From the NCBI RefSeq assembly GCF_018614575.1, contig NZ_JAGGOJ010000036.1, positions 1 to 51,331 on the forward strand: a DNA stretch of 51,331 nt, written 5' to 3'. Positions 16,957-25,121 of this stretch are shown here, one piece after another. The notes under the pieces were generated by a model that made no database searches, had not been told where the DNA came from, and worked only from the letters and a program-made list of their open reading frames with translations. Source of the DNA: Streptomyces sp. ISL-10 (lineage in GTDB: Bacteria; Actinomycetota; Actinomycetes; Streptomycetales; Streptomycetaceae). Position 1 is the stretch's first letter. Every line of letters starts with the position of its first letter. The translations under genes were made by a program, and so were the position numbers.

Positions 16957-17094
16957 CGGTTTCCTCCCGGACAAAGGCAGTTGGTGGTTTCGTTGACCAC
17001 GAGCGAACCGTGGATCACATCGCGGCGGTATCTCCCGGCGGCTGCCGGGGCCGTCAAACCCGTCAAAGATCGTTTTGGTGAACCGAGGTAGACG

Positions 17095-18483
17095 ATGGCG
17101 CGCGAGCGGAACGTCAAGCTGGCCGACGCGATCGCGGAAACAGGCTGGTCGCAGCAGAAAGTGGCGGCTGCCTTTGTGAGGGTCGCGGCCGAGGTGGAAG
17201 CGAGGGAACTGCTGGGCACCAGCCGCTCGCACATCGCCATGTGGGTGGCGGGAACACAGCCCTCGGGCAGAGCGCCCCTTATCTTGTGCGAGACGTTGTC
17301 CCGACGACTCCAACGCCCCATCACACCAGCGGAGATCGGGCTCTCCGCGCCGGACACGGGTGCAGCCGCAGCATCGGAGTGGAACGTCGATACGCTTACT
17401 GCGCTGGTAGACCTTGGGAGAAGCGACGTGGACCTCGAACGCCGCCGACTGCTGGCCGGCGCTGCCTACTCGGTGGGTGGCCTGGTTCTGCCTGGACAGC
17501 GGTGGTGGGATGAGGCTCCCCAGCGGGCGAAGTCCCGCTCCGCCGCGACGAGCCGCAGGGTCGGGGCCGCCGAAGTCAGCGCTGTGCGTGAGATGACAGA
17601 GTTCTTCTCCCGAAGAGACCAGCGCCACGGCGGCATGGACGGCCGCACGGCCCTCTACCAGTACCTCGTCGACGACGTGGCCAGGTACGTCGGAGGGGTG
17701 TTCACCAGCGACGACACCCGTCGCGCCCTCCTCGCCGCTGCCTCCGAGGCGGTCTACGTCGCCGGCTGGATGAGCTTCGACGCCTCCCACCACGAGGGGG
17801 CGCGTCGTTACTTCACGATGGCCCTCAAGCTTGCGGCGGAAGCCGACGACGCTCCCCTCGCCGGCCACATCCTGCGAGCGATGGCTCACCAGGCAACGGA
17901 CCTCGGTCACCCACGGGCTGCCGTCGACCTCGCCACGGCTTCCGTGGAGCGCAAGCGGTACACCCTCGCGACCCCTCGCGAGCGGGCACTGCTCGGCGTG
18001 GTGCAGGCACGCAGCCTTGCCGCCGACGGACAGAAGCGGGCGGCGATCGCAGCGCTTCTCCGCGCCGAGGACGACCTCGCCGCGGCGGACGCCGACGACG
18101 ACGATCCGAGCCGGGTGTGGTTCTTCCAGCGGGCTTCCCTGGCCCACGAGACCGCCCGCACCCTGTGGACGCTCGGCGATCTCGACGGAGCGCTCCGAGA
18201 ATTCAACAACAGCGTGCTGACCAGGAAAGCCGACACCTTCAGCCGGACCCACGCGGTGACGTTGGGCTACATGGGCACTGTGCAGGCCCGCAAGGGGAAC
18301 GTGGAGGCCGCGTGCCACACGTGGGCACAGGCCCTGGACGCGATGGAAGGCGTGCAGTCGGGCAGAGCGCGCGAGGCAGCCGTGAACATGCGCCGGGTGC
18401 TGTCCCCCTTCCGCAATCGGGGAATCAGCGTGGCGGCGGAGATCGACGAGCGCGCCAAGGCCGTACTCGAACGAGTAGCCTGA
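17095..18483 (+). CDS. HTH/TPR-domain regulator
   Basis: A 462-residue soluble protein. The first ~85 residues have an HTH-like region (LADAIAETGWSQQKVAAAFVRVAAE … LGTSRSHIAMWVAGTQPSG), then a variable linker, then from about 180 to 440 a series of helical TPR-like repeats (ARRYFTMALKLAAEADD, AAVDLATASVERKR, GALREFNNSVLTRK, AACHTWAQALDAMEG). This layout is common for Streptomyces orphan regulators that may sense peptides or partner proteins through the TPR part. It is divergent from the small ORF/HATPase operon and is followed by a TrmO-like gene 75 nt downstream. Confidence 0.8.
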   Translation: MARERNVKLADAIAETGWSQQKVAAAFVRVAAEVEARELLGTSRSHIAMWVAGTQPSGRAPLILCETLSRRLQRPITPAEIGLSAPDTGAAAASEWNVDTLTALVDLGRSDVDLERRRLLAGAAYSVGGLVLPGQRWWDEAPQRAKSRSAATSRRVGAAEVSAVREMTEFFSRRDQRHGGMDGRTALYQYLVDDVARYVGGVFTSDDTRRALLAAASEAVYVAGWMSFDASHHEGARRYFTMALKLAAEADDAPLAGHILRAMAHQATDLGHPRAAVDLATASVERKRYTLATPRERALLGVVQARSLAADGQKRAAIAALLRAEDDLAAADADDDDPSRVWFFQRASLAHETARTLWTLGDLDGALREFNNSVLTRKADTFSRTHAVTLGYMGTVQARKGNVEAACHTWAQALDAMEGVQSGRAREAAVNMRRVLSPFRNRGISVAAEIDERAKAVLERVA

Positions 18484-18558
18484 CGGCGCCATGGTGGTGA
18501 AGGCGGGCATGCTGTGGTGGACCGCCTTGCCGTGCCGCGAGCGGAGAAGGGGGAACCC

Positions 18559-19044
18559 GTGTCCACAAAGTCCATCGAGGTGCCGGTGATCGCTGAGGTG
18601 GTCGGGGGCCACAAGGGGCGCCTCGACGACTTCAAGGGCGGTGTGGAGTCGATCATTCGGCTGCGCCCGGAGTACCCGGAGGAGACCCTGCAGGGGATCG
18701 AGGAGTTCTCTCACCTCCAGGTCACCTGGTTCTTCAACTTCGGCTCTCCTGAAGACGTTGCCCTCCACGCGCGCAGCCCACGGGACAACCCGGACTGGCC
18801 GGCGACGGGAACCTTCGTGCACCACAACCACCGGCGTCCGGCTCGCCTCGCTACCTCGTTCCCGCGGTTGCTCCGCGTCGATGGACGAGACCTTCACGTC
18901 GCTGACCTCGATGCGGACGACGGCACGCTGGTGGTGGACCTGGTGGCGGTCTTCAAGGAGTTCCTGCCGCGCGGCACCGTCACCCAGCCCGCGTGGCCCA
19001 GCGAGATGCTGAAGGACTACTGGAGGAACGCCACCGAGCGCTGA
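18559..19044 (+). CDS. TrmO/TsaA-like SAM-dependent methyltransferase
   Basis: A 161-residue protein of the TsaA/TrmO beta-barrel family, which in Escherichia coli N6-methylates t6A37 of threonine tRNAs. Seen motifs: an N-terminal strand region PVIAEVVGG, acidic ridge EETLQGIEEFSHLQVTWFFNF, then PATGTFVHHNHRRPAR and a C-terminal LHVADLDADDGTLVVDL (family: DxxDGTPVLDIKPY-like). The GTG at 18559 is preferred over an earlier GTG at 18514 because AAGGGGGAA lies just upstream and the family starts here. Streptomyces have several such small stand-alone proteins, and not all need be tRNA enzymes. Confidence 0.78.
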   Translation: MSTKSIEVPVIAEVVGGHKGRLDDFKGGVESIIRLRPEYPEETLQGIEEFSHLQVTWFFNFGSPEDVALHARSPRDNPDWPATGTFVHHNHRRPARLATSFPRLLRVDGRDLHVADLDADDGTLVVDLVAVFKEFLPRGTVTQPAWPSEMLKDYWRNATER

Positions 19045-19145
19045 CTCGAGGCATCCTCCGCAACCGAGGCTGGCGACCGGCAGGGACGTAGCCGCCCGAG
19101 CGGGCGCCAACCAGGGTCGCGCACGGCTGGACCGGCAGGCACTCA

Positions 19146-19541
19146 TCACTCGGTGCCTCCGGCGGTGAGGGATGGGGTGCCTTCGCCTGGTGGAGCCGCC
19201 TGCTCACCACGGATCAGCAGTAGATGGGCGCCGGTTTCGGTCAGCTGACTGCGCCGTTCAGCCGCTATGGCCTTGGGGCCGAGGTGCGACGGGGTGGGAA
19301 GTACGACCCCATAGGACCGAGTGGCCGTGAGGGCATCGAGCATGCCCACGAACGCGGACGGCGTGGAAGAGCAACGCTCCATGTAGACGCCGGCCAGTGT
19401 CAGCTCGTGACGACGGCAGTAGTCGCTGATCGCCATCGTCAGAGCCAGCTGACGAGCACGCGAGACCCGCACCAGGCGCAGGTAGCCGAACACGAGCGGA
19501 CCGGTGACGTGCCGCTGTTCGGTGAGGGGTTCCAAGATCAT
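19146..19541 (-). CDS. Small resolvase-N-like protein
   Basis: A 131-residue protein with a fold like the N-terminal domain of serine recombinases: VFGYLRLVRVSRARQLAL, a cysteine-containing TLAGVYMERC, AFVGMLDALTA and YGVVLPTPSHLGPKAIAAERRSQL. It has no C-terminal DNA-binding zinc or HTH domain and the usual catalytic serine position is not preserved clearly, so recombinase activity is unlikely. Proteins of this kind are often encoded divergently from HTH/TPR regulators in Streptomyces, as here (149-bp gap to the XRE remnant at 19690). Confidence 0.6.
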   Translation of the reverse strand: MILEPLTEQRHVTGPLVFGYLRLVRVSRARQLALTMAISDYCRRHELTLAGVYMERCSSTPSAFVGMLDALTATRSYGVVLPTPSHLGPKAIAAERRSQLTETGAHLLLIRGEQAAPPGEGTPSLTAGGTE

Positions 19542-19689
19542 GACCGTCCATCAGGTCGTCTTTGGAGGGGCCCTTCGAGCCTGATGGCGGCCGGGTGGTC
19601 GGGGAATCCACGGCCGTCCCACTTCTGTCCCACTTCCGTCCACCTGGCGCGACACAGCGTGCTTCGATGGCAACGGAAGGGAGTGGCAC

Positions 19690-19975
19690 GTGGCGACCGT
19701 TCATGAATGGACCGGTCTGGAGGCGCTTGCCCTCCGGAAGGCTCTCCGCTTGAGCGTGCGCGCCTTCGCCGAAAGACTGGGCGTCTCGGTCAATACCGTC
19801 AGTAACTGGGAGAAGTTTCTGGCCAAGCGGCGACCCAATACGGAGAGCCAGGCCATCTTGGATACAGCGCTGGCCCAGGCGAACGCGCAGACACGTGCGT
19901 TTCGAAACAGAGCTCGCGAAATTGGCCGAGGGGGACACCCCTCCGGAAACGACCGGGCGCGTCACCATTCCCCTG
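19690..19975 (+). pseudogene. Truncated and frameshifted XRE/TPR regulator
   Basis: The GTG start with GGAAGGGAG upstream gives MATVHEWTGLEALALRKALR and an XRE HTH (VRAFAERLGVSVNTVSNWEK). Near 19890 the frame shifts: the expected continuation RFETELAKLAEGDTPPETTGR is in another frame. The long TPR C-terminal part seen in this family is missing because the sequence runs into the antisense remains of a secreted protein gene at about 19975. The gene is dead or makes only a short HTH protein of 105 residues (to 20007). Confidence 0.75.
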
Positions 19976-19979
19976 GAGT

Positions 19980-20239
19980 GCGTCGGAGCGCAGGGTGTCC
20001 CAGCTGAAGTACCAGCGCTGGGCGGGGTCGGTGGGCTCGCATTCGGTGAGGACCAGCTGGTACGGCGGCGCGTCCGTACTGCGGGGGACCGGCGCGGCTT
20101 TCACGCACTGTTCGGTGGCGGCGTTGCGGATGAGCACACGCTGGCCGTCCGGGAAGGCCATGGCGGTCCCTCCGCTCGCCGCCAGGGCGCCCACGGCGGC
20201 CAGAACGGCCGCCAGTACCTTCGTCGTCTTCGAGGTCAT
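19980..20239 (-). pseudogene. Truncated secreted protein, ricin-type lectin-like
   Basis: The ATG at 20239 follows a good ribosome binding site (AAGGAGGGG). A signal peptide spans about 1-30 (TTKVLAAVLAAVGALAASGGTAMA). The mature part has VLIRNAATEQCVKAAPV and AQRWYFSWDTLRSDA, reminiscent of ricin-B/QxW lectin modules. At about 19980 it meets the broken XRE gene in opposite orientation; the open frame continues to 19799 but only as antisense of that gene. A deletion or recombination has therefore removed the 3' ends of both genes. Confidence 0.65.
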
Positions 20240-20529
20240 CAGCCCCTCCTTGTTGATCACTGGCACCGGGTCAACGACCCGCAGACCAGGCGAGGAACGC
20301 CCTGGCCCGTCACTCATGGCAGTGATCATCCGCAGGTGCCCGATGACGCATGCCTCTTCGGGAGCCGTTCCCGCGTCTGGTGGGATGGGCGCGTTCGCCG
20401 GTTCGGGGGCCGGGAACGTCGGCGGGGGACCAGTCGAGGCGGGCGGCTGCCCTCGGGCGGGGCGGCGCCGTCGGCCTGGGCCGCCCAGGGCGAGGTCAAT
20501 GCCGACGGCGCAGAGCGGGTGGCTGACGG

Positions 20530-21050
20530 CTGCCGGCACCGACGCCGATCATCGTGGACAACCCCGACTTCACCCCCCGCAGGCCACACCCGACGGCTAC
20601 ATCCCCACCACGGTCGTGAAGGGCTGGACCGTCACCAAGGGAGATGTCGACATCCTCGGCGTCCACCTGGCCTCCACCCCCCTCAACAGCCAGGCCGTCA
20701 CCCTGAACGGCAGTACGCAGGGCGGCATCAGCCAGTACATCCGACCAACCTGGGCCGCAAGGTCAAGGTCGGGTGGTACCAGGCAGCGGACCCCGCCTGC
20801 CAGCCGCCCAAGCGGCAGTCGTACACGGCTGCCGTCGTACGGCCCAGCGGTGACTCCATCACCGCCAAGACCCACTCCCTGCAGGCCCCGGCCCACTACC
20901 CGCCCATCTGGTCCGAGGAGTTCCCTGGAGTTCACGGCCCAGGACCGCCGGACCACGATCTCGTTCGATTCCAACACCACCGGCGTGTGTGGTGTAGAGA
21001 TCACCGGCGTCTGGGCCGAGGAGTACTCCAGCGGCGGGAGCGGCGAGTAA
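20530..21050 (+). pseudogene. Frameshifted secreted protein, DUF642-like beta-sandwich
   Basis: Coding similarity is continuous but jumps frames at least three times. Readable pieces are VDNPDFTP, then ATPDGYIPTTVVKGWTVTKG and VDILGVHLASTPLNSQ, VTLNGSTQGGISQ, then in another frame TNLGRKVKVGWYQAADP and PSGDSITAKTH, and back in the first frame EFTAQDRRTTISFDSN … VEITGVWAEEYSSGGSGE ending at 21050. The NPDFxTP…GWTVTxGxVDxLG…DLNG pattern is that of DUF642/choice-of-anchor extracellular domains. No intact start or signal peptide remains. Confidence 0.6.
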
Positions 21051-21431
21051 CCACATCACCGAGTCAGGGGCGCCGGCGATCGATCCCCAGCCGAGCGTCC
21101 CTGACCACCACGGACAGCTCACCAGCTACATCGCAAGGCGCAGATGGATGACGCGATTCCCCTCGGTTGCTGGAGGGCACGGCGCCTTGGCATCCTCGAA
21201 CTCGCCCTTCGCCATGAGCTGAGGCACAGCGCGTGCCGCCCCGGGTGACACCGACGCCGACTTCCGAAGCCAGCCCGTGGTCTTCACCAGCGCGACGGTC
21301 AGCTGCCCCCGGCTGCCCGACGGCGGCGAACGACCAGCCCGGCCACAGGTGCCTGCGCCGCCCGCAGGGAGCAGGTCGTGCCGCCCGCACCGCACGCAGG
21401 ACAGGTCAGCGGGATGGTGCCGGAAAGCAGC
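21051..21431. other. Intergenic stretch without a convincing gene
   Basis: About 380 bp between the dead DUF642-like gene and the first small secreted protein gene. Short open frames exist on both strands, the best ending RVIHLRLAM on the minus strand (21126 upward), but none has a start with ribosome binding site or a recognisable family. It is probably decayed coding DNA. Confidence 0.4.
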
Positions 21432-21830
21432 TCAGCGCACGCTTTGCAGTGCTTGGTCGAGGGTGACGGGGGCGACATCTTCGACAGCCTGCGCATATTT
21501 GAGAGAGACGAAGTCTTCTGCCGACTGAGACAGACCTGCGACCGATGAGGATTTGACCGTGGTCCACAAGGGGGCGAGGTCTGCACCGCCGCACTGATTG
21601 AGCGGTGAGCCGATCGGTAGGCCGGCAAGGTTGCCGCTCGCCGTACCTGTTTCGTGACGGGTCGCTCCGTCAAGACGCGGCGCGGTGTCGTGGTTGGCGC
21701 AGCTGATGCCGAACGCGGGTGACAGGAAGTCGCCCACCCCGCCCGCAGACGCAGGAGCAGCCGCTCCCAGGCCAGTGCCCATTCCAACCAGGGTGACCAT
21801 CGCCGCTGTTGTTACCTTGCACACGGTCAT
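21432..21830 (-). CDS. Small secreted chaplin-like protein, paralog 1
   Basis: A 132-residue protein from the ATG at 21830 (the frame is open to a TTG at 21863). The first ~28 residues form a signal peptide ending APASAGG. The mature N-terminus carries the family block GGVGDFLSPAFGISC, a variable stretch, then ETGTASGNLAGLPIGSPL followed by NQCGGADL. Two cysteines bracket the block. The words SPAFGxxC and SGNLxxLPIxxPLNxCG resemble the chaplin repeat (NPAFGNTC and SGNxxxVPVxxPVNxCG) in reversed order. A 60-residue tail without cysteines follows. It is divergent from paralogs 2 and 3. Role in aerial surface or envelope is inferred from this resemblance only. Confidence 0.7.
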   Translation of the reverse strand: MTVCKVTTAAMVTLVGMGTGLGAAAPASAGGVGDFLSPAFGISCANHDTAPRLDGATRHETGTASGNLAGLPIGSPLNQCGGADLAPLWTTVKSSSVAGLSQSAEDFVSLKYAQAVEDVAPVTLDQALQSVR

Positions 21831-22072
21831 AGCAGGCCAAACGAAAGTAAGCTTCCTCAGCAACGGGCTGCCTTGGTCACCGCGGTATCGGCGCCCCTAC
21901 TGCGCCTGTGTGCTCAGGGCCGGCGGGCGCCGAGACGCGCTACGTTCGCGCTCCCTTGACGCCGATCCCGACGGCTTCCGCCTGTCCAAGGGATCCGGCA
22001 TCCTAACAGCTGATCGGCTGAACGCCGCTCAGCTCGGCGTAACTGCTCTTCCGGCTGGTCGTTGTGCCAGCT

Positions 22073-22402
22073 ATGGCGATGCGTCGAGTGGCCCATGGGA
22101 TCACTGTCGGAGTGACCGTGCTGGGAGTGAGTCAGCTGGCCGGCCCGGTCTGGGCCGGAGGGATTGGCGACGTCCTATCGCCCGCCTTCAGTAATGGCTG
22201 TAACAACCGGCAGCTGGCTCACGCCGGTGGAGTAACGACACATGAGTCAGGAACAGCCAACGCTAACCTCGCTGCGCTGCCCATCGGCAGCCCCCTCAAC
22301 CATTGCGGTGGTGCGGACCTGACCGCCAACTTCGTATACAGCGGTAGTACTTATGAGATCACCGACGAAATGGCGGCCAAGCTCATGAGCATGGCGGGCT
22401 GA
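22073..22402 (+). CDS. Small secreted chaplin-like protein, paralog 2
   Basis: A 109-residue protein. The signal peptide covers about 1-28 (VAHGITVGVTVLGVSQLAG, ending GPVWAGG). The mature part repeats the family block: GGIGDVLSPAFSNGC, HESGTANANLAALPIGSPL, NHCGGADL, and has only a 25-residue tail (FVYSGSTYEITDEMAAKLMS). ATG at 22073 is chosen; ATG 22079 or GTG 22064 are possible. The upstream word GGCTGGTCGTTG (22053-22064) recurs before paralog 3, so the promoter/leader was duplicated with the gene. No clear Shine-Dalgarno is seen. Confidence 0.7.
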   Translation: MAMRRVAHGITVGVTVLGVSQLAGPVWAGGIGDVLSPAFSNGCNNRQLAHAGGVTTHESGTANANLAALPIGSPLNHCGGADLTANFVYSGSTYEITDEMAAKLMSMAG

Positions 22403-22706
22403 TCTCGGCGAGCAACATAGCTGGCCGAAATTACCCGCTGGCGAGGAACCCAGGACCTCGGTTTGAGAGGACGAGGAATGCATGCCGGGGCGGTCGCTGC
22501 TCGCTCGAAGCCCTCATCAGATTGGAGGAGCCGGTCGAAGTCAGCGGGACACCGTGGCCGCCACGTATTCCAGGCGGTTCTTCACGAAGTTCGCCAGCTT
22601 GATCGATCCGAACGCGGTGGCCACCAAGTTCGGGCCGGGCCCGGATTATCCGAGGGTTTAGATACTGCCCCGCTACCTCCCAGTATGGCTGGTCGTTGCT
22701 CTGGTC
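22403..22706. other. Spacer between paralogs 2 and 3 with coding-like remnants
   Basis: About 300 bp. A short open frame with protein-like composition exists on each strand (plus: FTKFASLIDPNAVATKFG ending at a TAG near 22661; minus: SIKLANFVKNRLEYVAATVSR). Neither has a start signal. It probably contains the promoter of paralog 3 near its right end and fragments of an older gene. Confidence 0.35.
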
Positions 22707-23084
22707 ATGATGATGCGTGTTCTTGCCCGAGGCGCCTCTTTGACACTGACCGTAATGGGAATCTTCCAGTTGACCAGCCCGGCGTGGGCCGGAGGCCTTG
22801 GCGGCTTTCTGGCGCCCGCTTTCGGTACCAAGTGTGCCAGCCATCACGGAGTGCGTGCTGACGGAACGGCCACCCGCGGTAGCGGGTCCGTGAACAGCAA
22901 CCTCGTTGGGCTCCCTGCCGCAGGCGCTCTGAACCAATGCGGGGGAGCCGACCTGCTGCCGAGCGACCTGATTGTAGAAAAGGTTTGCGAGACGCAGGAA
23001 CTCGCATTCACCACCGTCGACATGGCTAGCTCAAGGGTCGCTTCGTTCAAATCCAAGGCCTGCTTTGAGGACATGGGGCTATAG
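22707..23084 (+). CDS. Small secreted chaplin-like protein, paralog 3
   Basis: A 125-residue protein with a signal peptide (MMMRVLARGASLTLTVMG … SPAWAGG). The mature part has the family block GGLGGFLAPAFGTKC, GSGSVNSNLVGLPAAGAL, NQCGGADL. The tail is ~45 residues and, unlike paralogs 1 and 2, adds two cysteines (IVEKVCETQ, SFKSKACFED), so a second disulfide is possible. The upstream GGCTGGTCGTTG (22687-22698) is shared with paralog 2. It lies just left of the IS pile at 23125. Confidence 0.7.
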   Translation: MMMRVLARGASLTLTVMGIFQLTSPAWAGGLGGFLAPAFGTKCASHHGVRADGTATRGSGSVNSNLVGLPAAGALNQCGGADLLPSDLIVEKVCETQELAFTTVDMASSRVASFKSKACFEDMGL

Positions 23085-23127
23085 CCTCCCTTCGCCCGAA
23101 CAGACGACTCGTATCCCGCCGCTCTAA

Positions 23128-23985
23128 GACGTCATTTCAGTTGGAGCCTGCGGTGGCATATGAGGGTCGCGGCGATGGCGGTGAAAGCGAGGAAGTGTTC
23201 CGGCTTCCGCTCGTAGCGGCGGTGGAGGCGTCGGCAGCCGCAGAGCCAGGACACGGTCCGTTCCACAAACCAGCGGTGCCGGCCCAATCGTTGAGACGAC
23301 TCGACGCCCTTGCGGGCGAGGCGGTGCCGGATGCCACGGGAAGACAGCCAGCGCCGCAGGTGCTGGTAGTCGTACCCCTTGTCCCCGTGCAGCTTGCCGG
23401 GCCGTCGACGTCGGGGACCGCGGCGTGAGCGAATGGGCGGGATGCCCCGGACGAGCGGGATGAGGGCCTGGCTGTCGTGGAGGTTCGCGGCGGAGATGCC
23501 GATCGACAGCGGCAGTCCGCGGCGGTCGACGATGAGGTGGATTTTCGATCCCTTCTTGCCGCGGTCGGTCGGATTCGGTCCCGTCAGCTGCCCCCTTTGA
23601 GGGCCCGGACGCTGACGGAATCGATCGCGCACCGCGACCAGTCCAGCCCGCCCCGGGAACCGAGTTCGTCCAGGACCAGGCGGTGGAGCTTGGCCCACAC
23701 CCTGGCCTCGGTCCACTCGGTGAACCGGCGGAAGGCGGTCACTCCCGACAGGCCGAAACCCGGTGGCAACTGGTTCCAGGTGCAGCCCGAGGTAGCCACG
23801 AAGATGATCGCGGCCAGCACCTCGCGATCCCCTCGCCGGCGATGCCCTCCGCCCTGCGGGCGGATCGGCGCCGGCGGCACCACCCGCTGGAACAACTTCC
23901 ACAGGTCTTCCGGCACCATCCGCTCGACAAGCACATCAGCCATCACCCCAGACTGCCGCAAGATCACGCCAACTGAAATGACGTC
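23128..23985 (-). mobile_element. IS5-family element A (IS427-like)
   Basis: Terminal inverted repeats GACGTCATTTCAGTTGG are perfect over 17 bp (left 23128-23144, right 23969-23985). They are flanked by a TAA target duplication (23125-23127 and 23986-23988). The element is 858 bp with two overlapping frames on the minus strand, typical for the IS427 group. Its right TAA is also the left TAA of element C. Confidence 0.9.
23132..23943 (-). CDS. IS427-type transposase, two frames joined by -1 frameshift
   Basis: The first frame (start ATG 23943, stop at 23584) encodes the N-terminal domain MADVLVERMVPEDLWKLFQR … GCTWNQLPPGF … WSRCAIDSVSVRALKGG. The second frame continues with PNPTDRGKKGSKIHLIVD … LHGDKGYDYQHLRRWL … VERTVSWLCGCRRL and ends at 23132. 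This gives the DDE set: D in AIDS, D in GDKGYD, E in VERT. The overlap contains AAAGGGGG on the minus strand (23591-23598), a plausible slippery run for a programmed -1 shift that fuses the two parts, as known for this IS group. Both ends and frames are intact, so the element may be active. Confidence 0.88.
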
Positions 23986-24054
23986 TAAGTGAGCGTTTGA
24001 TTCTGGTATCGGGTGGTTCATGGCGAATCTCAGGAGCCAGGTCGAGCACCCAGT

Positions 24055-24928
24055 GAGCGTTTTCAGCGTTGACGCTCCAGGGTGAGGACGGCAGCGGCGA
24101 TGACCGTCATGCGGTTGGGGCTGCAGCGGGCTCTGCGGAAGACGCGCCAGGACTTCAGTGTCGCGACGCTTCGTTCGACCGGTGCTCGTGCCGCTGACAG
24201 GGCCCGGTTGATCGTCCGCTGGGTCGCGGTGAGGTCCTGGTGCGGAAGACGTCTGATCGGCGTGGTCACCCAGGAGCCGGCCCCGGTGTAGGCGCGGTCG
24301 GCGAGGACGGGCACGCCCTGGCGTTCGCAGATCCGGATGATGCGGTGGGTGCGGGCCGCGGTCAGGTCGTGGGTGCGGCCGGGCAGTGCGGGCGAGATCC
24401 ACAGCAGCTTGCCCGCAGGGTCGGCAACGACCTGCACGTTCACGCCGTGGCGGCGGTGCTTCTGGGAGAAGTCGGCCCGGCTGTCACCGACCCGGTCGCA
24501 CTCGGCGAGCGTTCCGTCGAGCAGGACGTGATCGGGATCCGTCTCCCGCAGGACCCGCAGCAGCCCGGGCGCCCGGCGGGACAGATGGCCGACGACGGCG
24601 GTGACGTAGGCGTGAGCAGTGCCGACGGATATGCCGAAACCGGCGGCGATCTGCGCGAGCGTATCGTGCCGGCGAAGGTAGACCAGGCCGACGAGAGCAC
24701 GCTGGTGAGGCGGGAGCTTGCAGCGGCGGTCACCCTCACGGGTGACGATGAGCATGGTTACCCACTCGACCAGGGCGTGCGGAAGGTCGAGTGCGGCAGG
24801 ATAGGGAACCAACGAGGCTCCTGCGCTGATGAGTTGAGACGTCGAACACCTCTCTCAACGGCACAGGAGCCTCGTGCGTTGCGGGAGGCCACCCCGTCAC
24901 CCGACCGGTGGCCACTCTGAAAACGCTC
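24055..24928 (-). mobile_element. IS5-type element B nested in element C
   Basis: Ends GAGCGTTTTCAG (24055-24066) and CTGAAAACGCTC (24917-24928) are 12-bp perfect inverted repeats flanked by AGT (24052-24054 and 24929-24931). The element is 874 bp with one transposase gene on the minus strand. It sits in the left non-coding end of element C, so it arrived later than C. Confidence 0.85.
24063..24812 (-). CDS. Transposase of element B (DDE_Tnp_4-type)
   Basis: A 249-residue transposase. The N-terminal HTH region contains LPPHQRALVGLVYLRRHDTLAQIA and AAGFGISVGTAHAYV. The DDE domain shows LLDGTLAECD (first Asp), PVLADRAYTGAG (second Asp) and ARAPVERSVATLKSWRVFRR (Glu). The start is a TTG at 24812 giving MVPYPAALDLPHALVEWV, the usual start of this family. 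Length is complete and no disruption is visible. Confidence 0.88.
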   Translation of the reverse strand: MVPYPAALDLPHALVEWVTMLIVTREGDRRCKLPPHQRALVGLVYLRRHDTLAQIAAGFGISVGTAHAYVTAVVGHLSRRAPGLLRVLRETDPDHVLLDGTLAECDRVGDSRADFSQKHRRHGVNVQVVADPAGKLLWISPALPGRTHDLTAARTHRIIRICERQGVPVLADRAYTGAGSWVTTPIRRLPHQDLTATQRTINRALSAARAPVERSVATLKSWRVFRRARCSPNRMTVIAAAVLTLERQR

Positions 24929-25121
24929 AGTGAATCCATTCGCCGGAAACGCGGCTTATGCGGCAATCAACAAAGCTGCAATGCGCCGGTTTCCTTACAA
25001 GAGCTCCTGTCTCATTTATAAACCTATCGGTTCGCAGCGAGTTGAGAACGCACGCCCCGGTGCACCCGGCACCCCCACACACGCCCTGCTCAGGCCGGCT
25101 GCCGCCGCGTACGCAGACACC

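Noticed and set aside
16765..19149. 794-residue open frame on the minus strand
   Set aside because: It is antisense to the HTH/TPR and TrmO-like genes, has shadow composition, and only its last 63 codons with their own ribosome binding site are credible.
19799..20539. 246-residue minus-strand protein as an intact gene
   Set aside because: Its first ~100 residues precede the real signal peptide and ribosome binding site, and its last ~60 are antisense of the XRE gene; only the middle is real.
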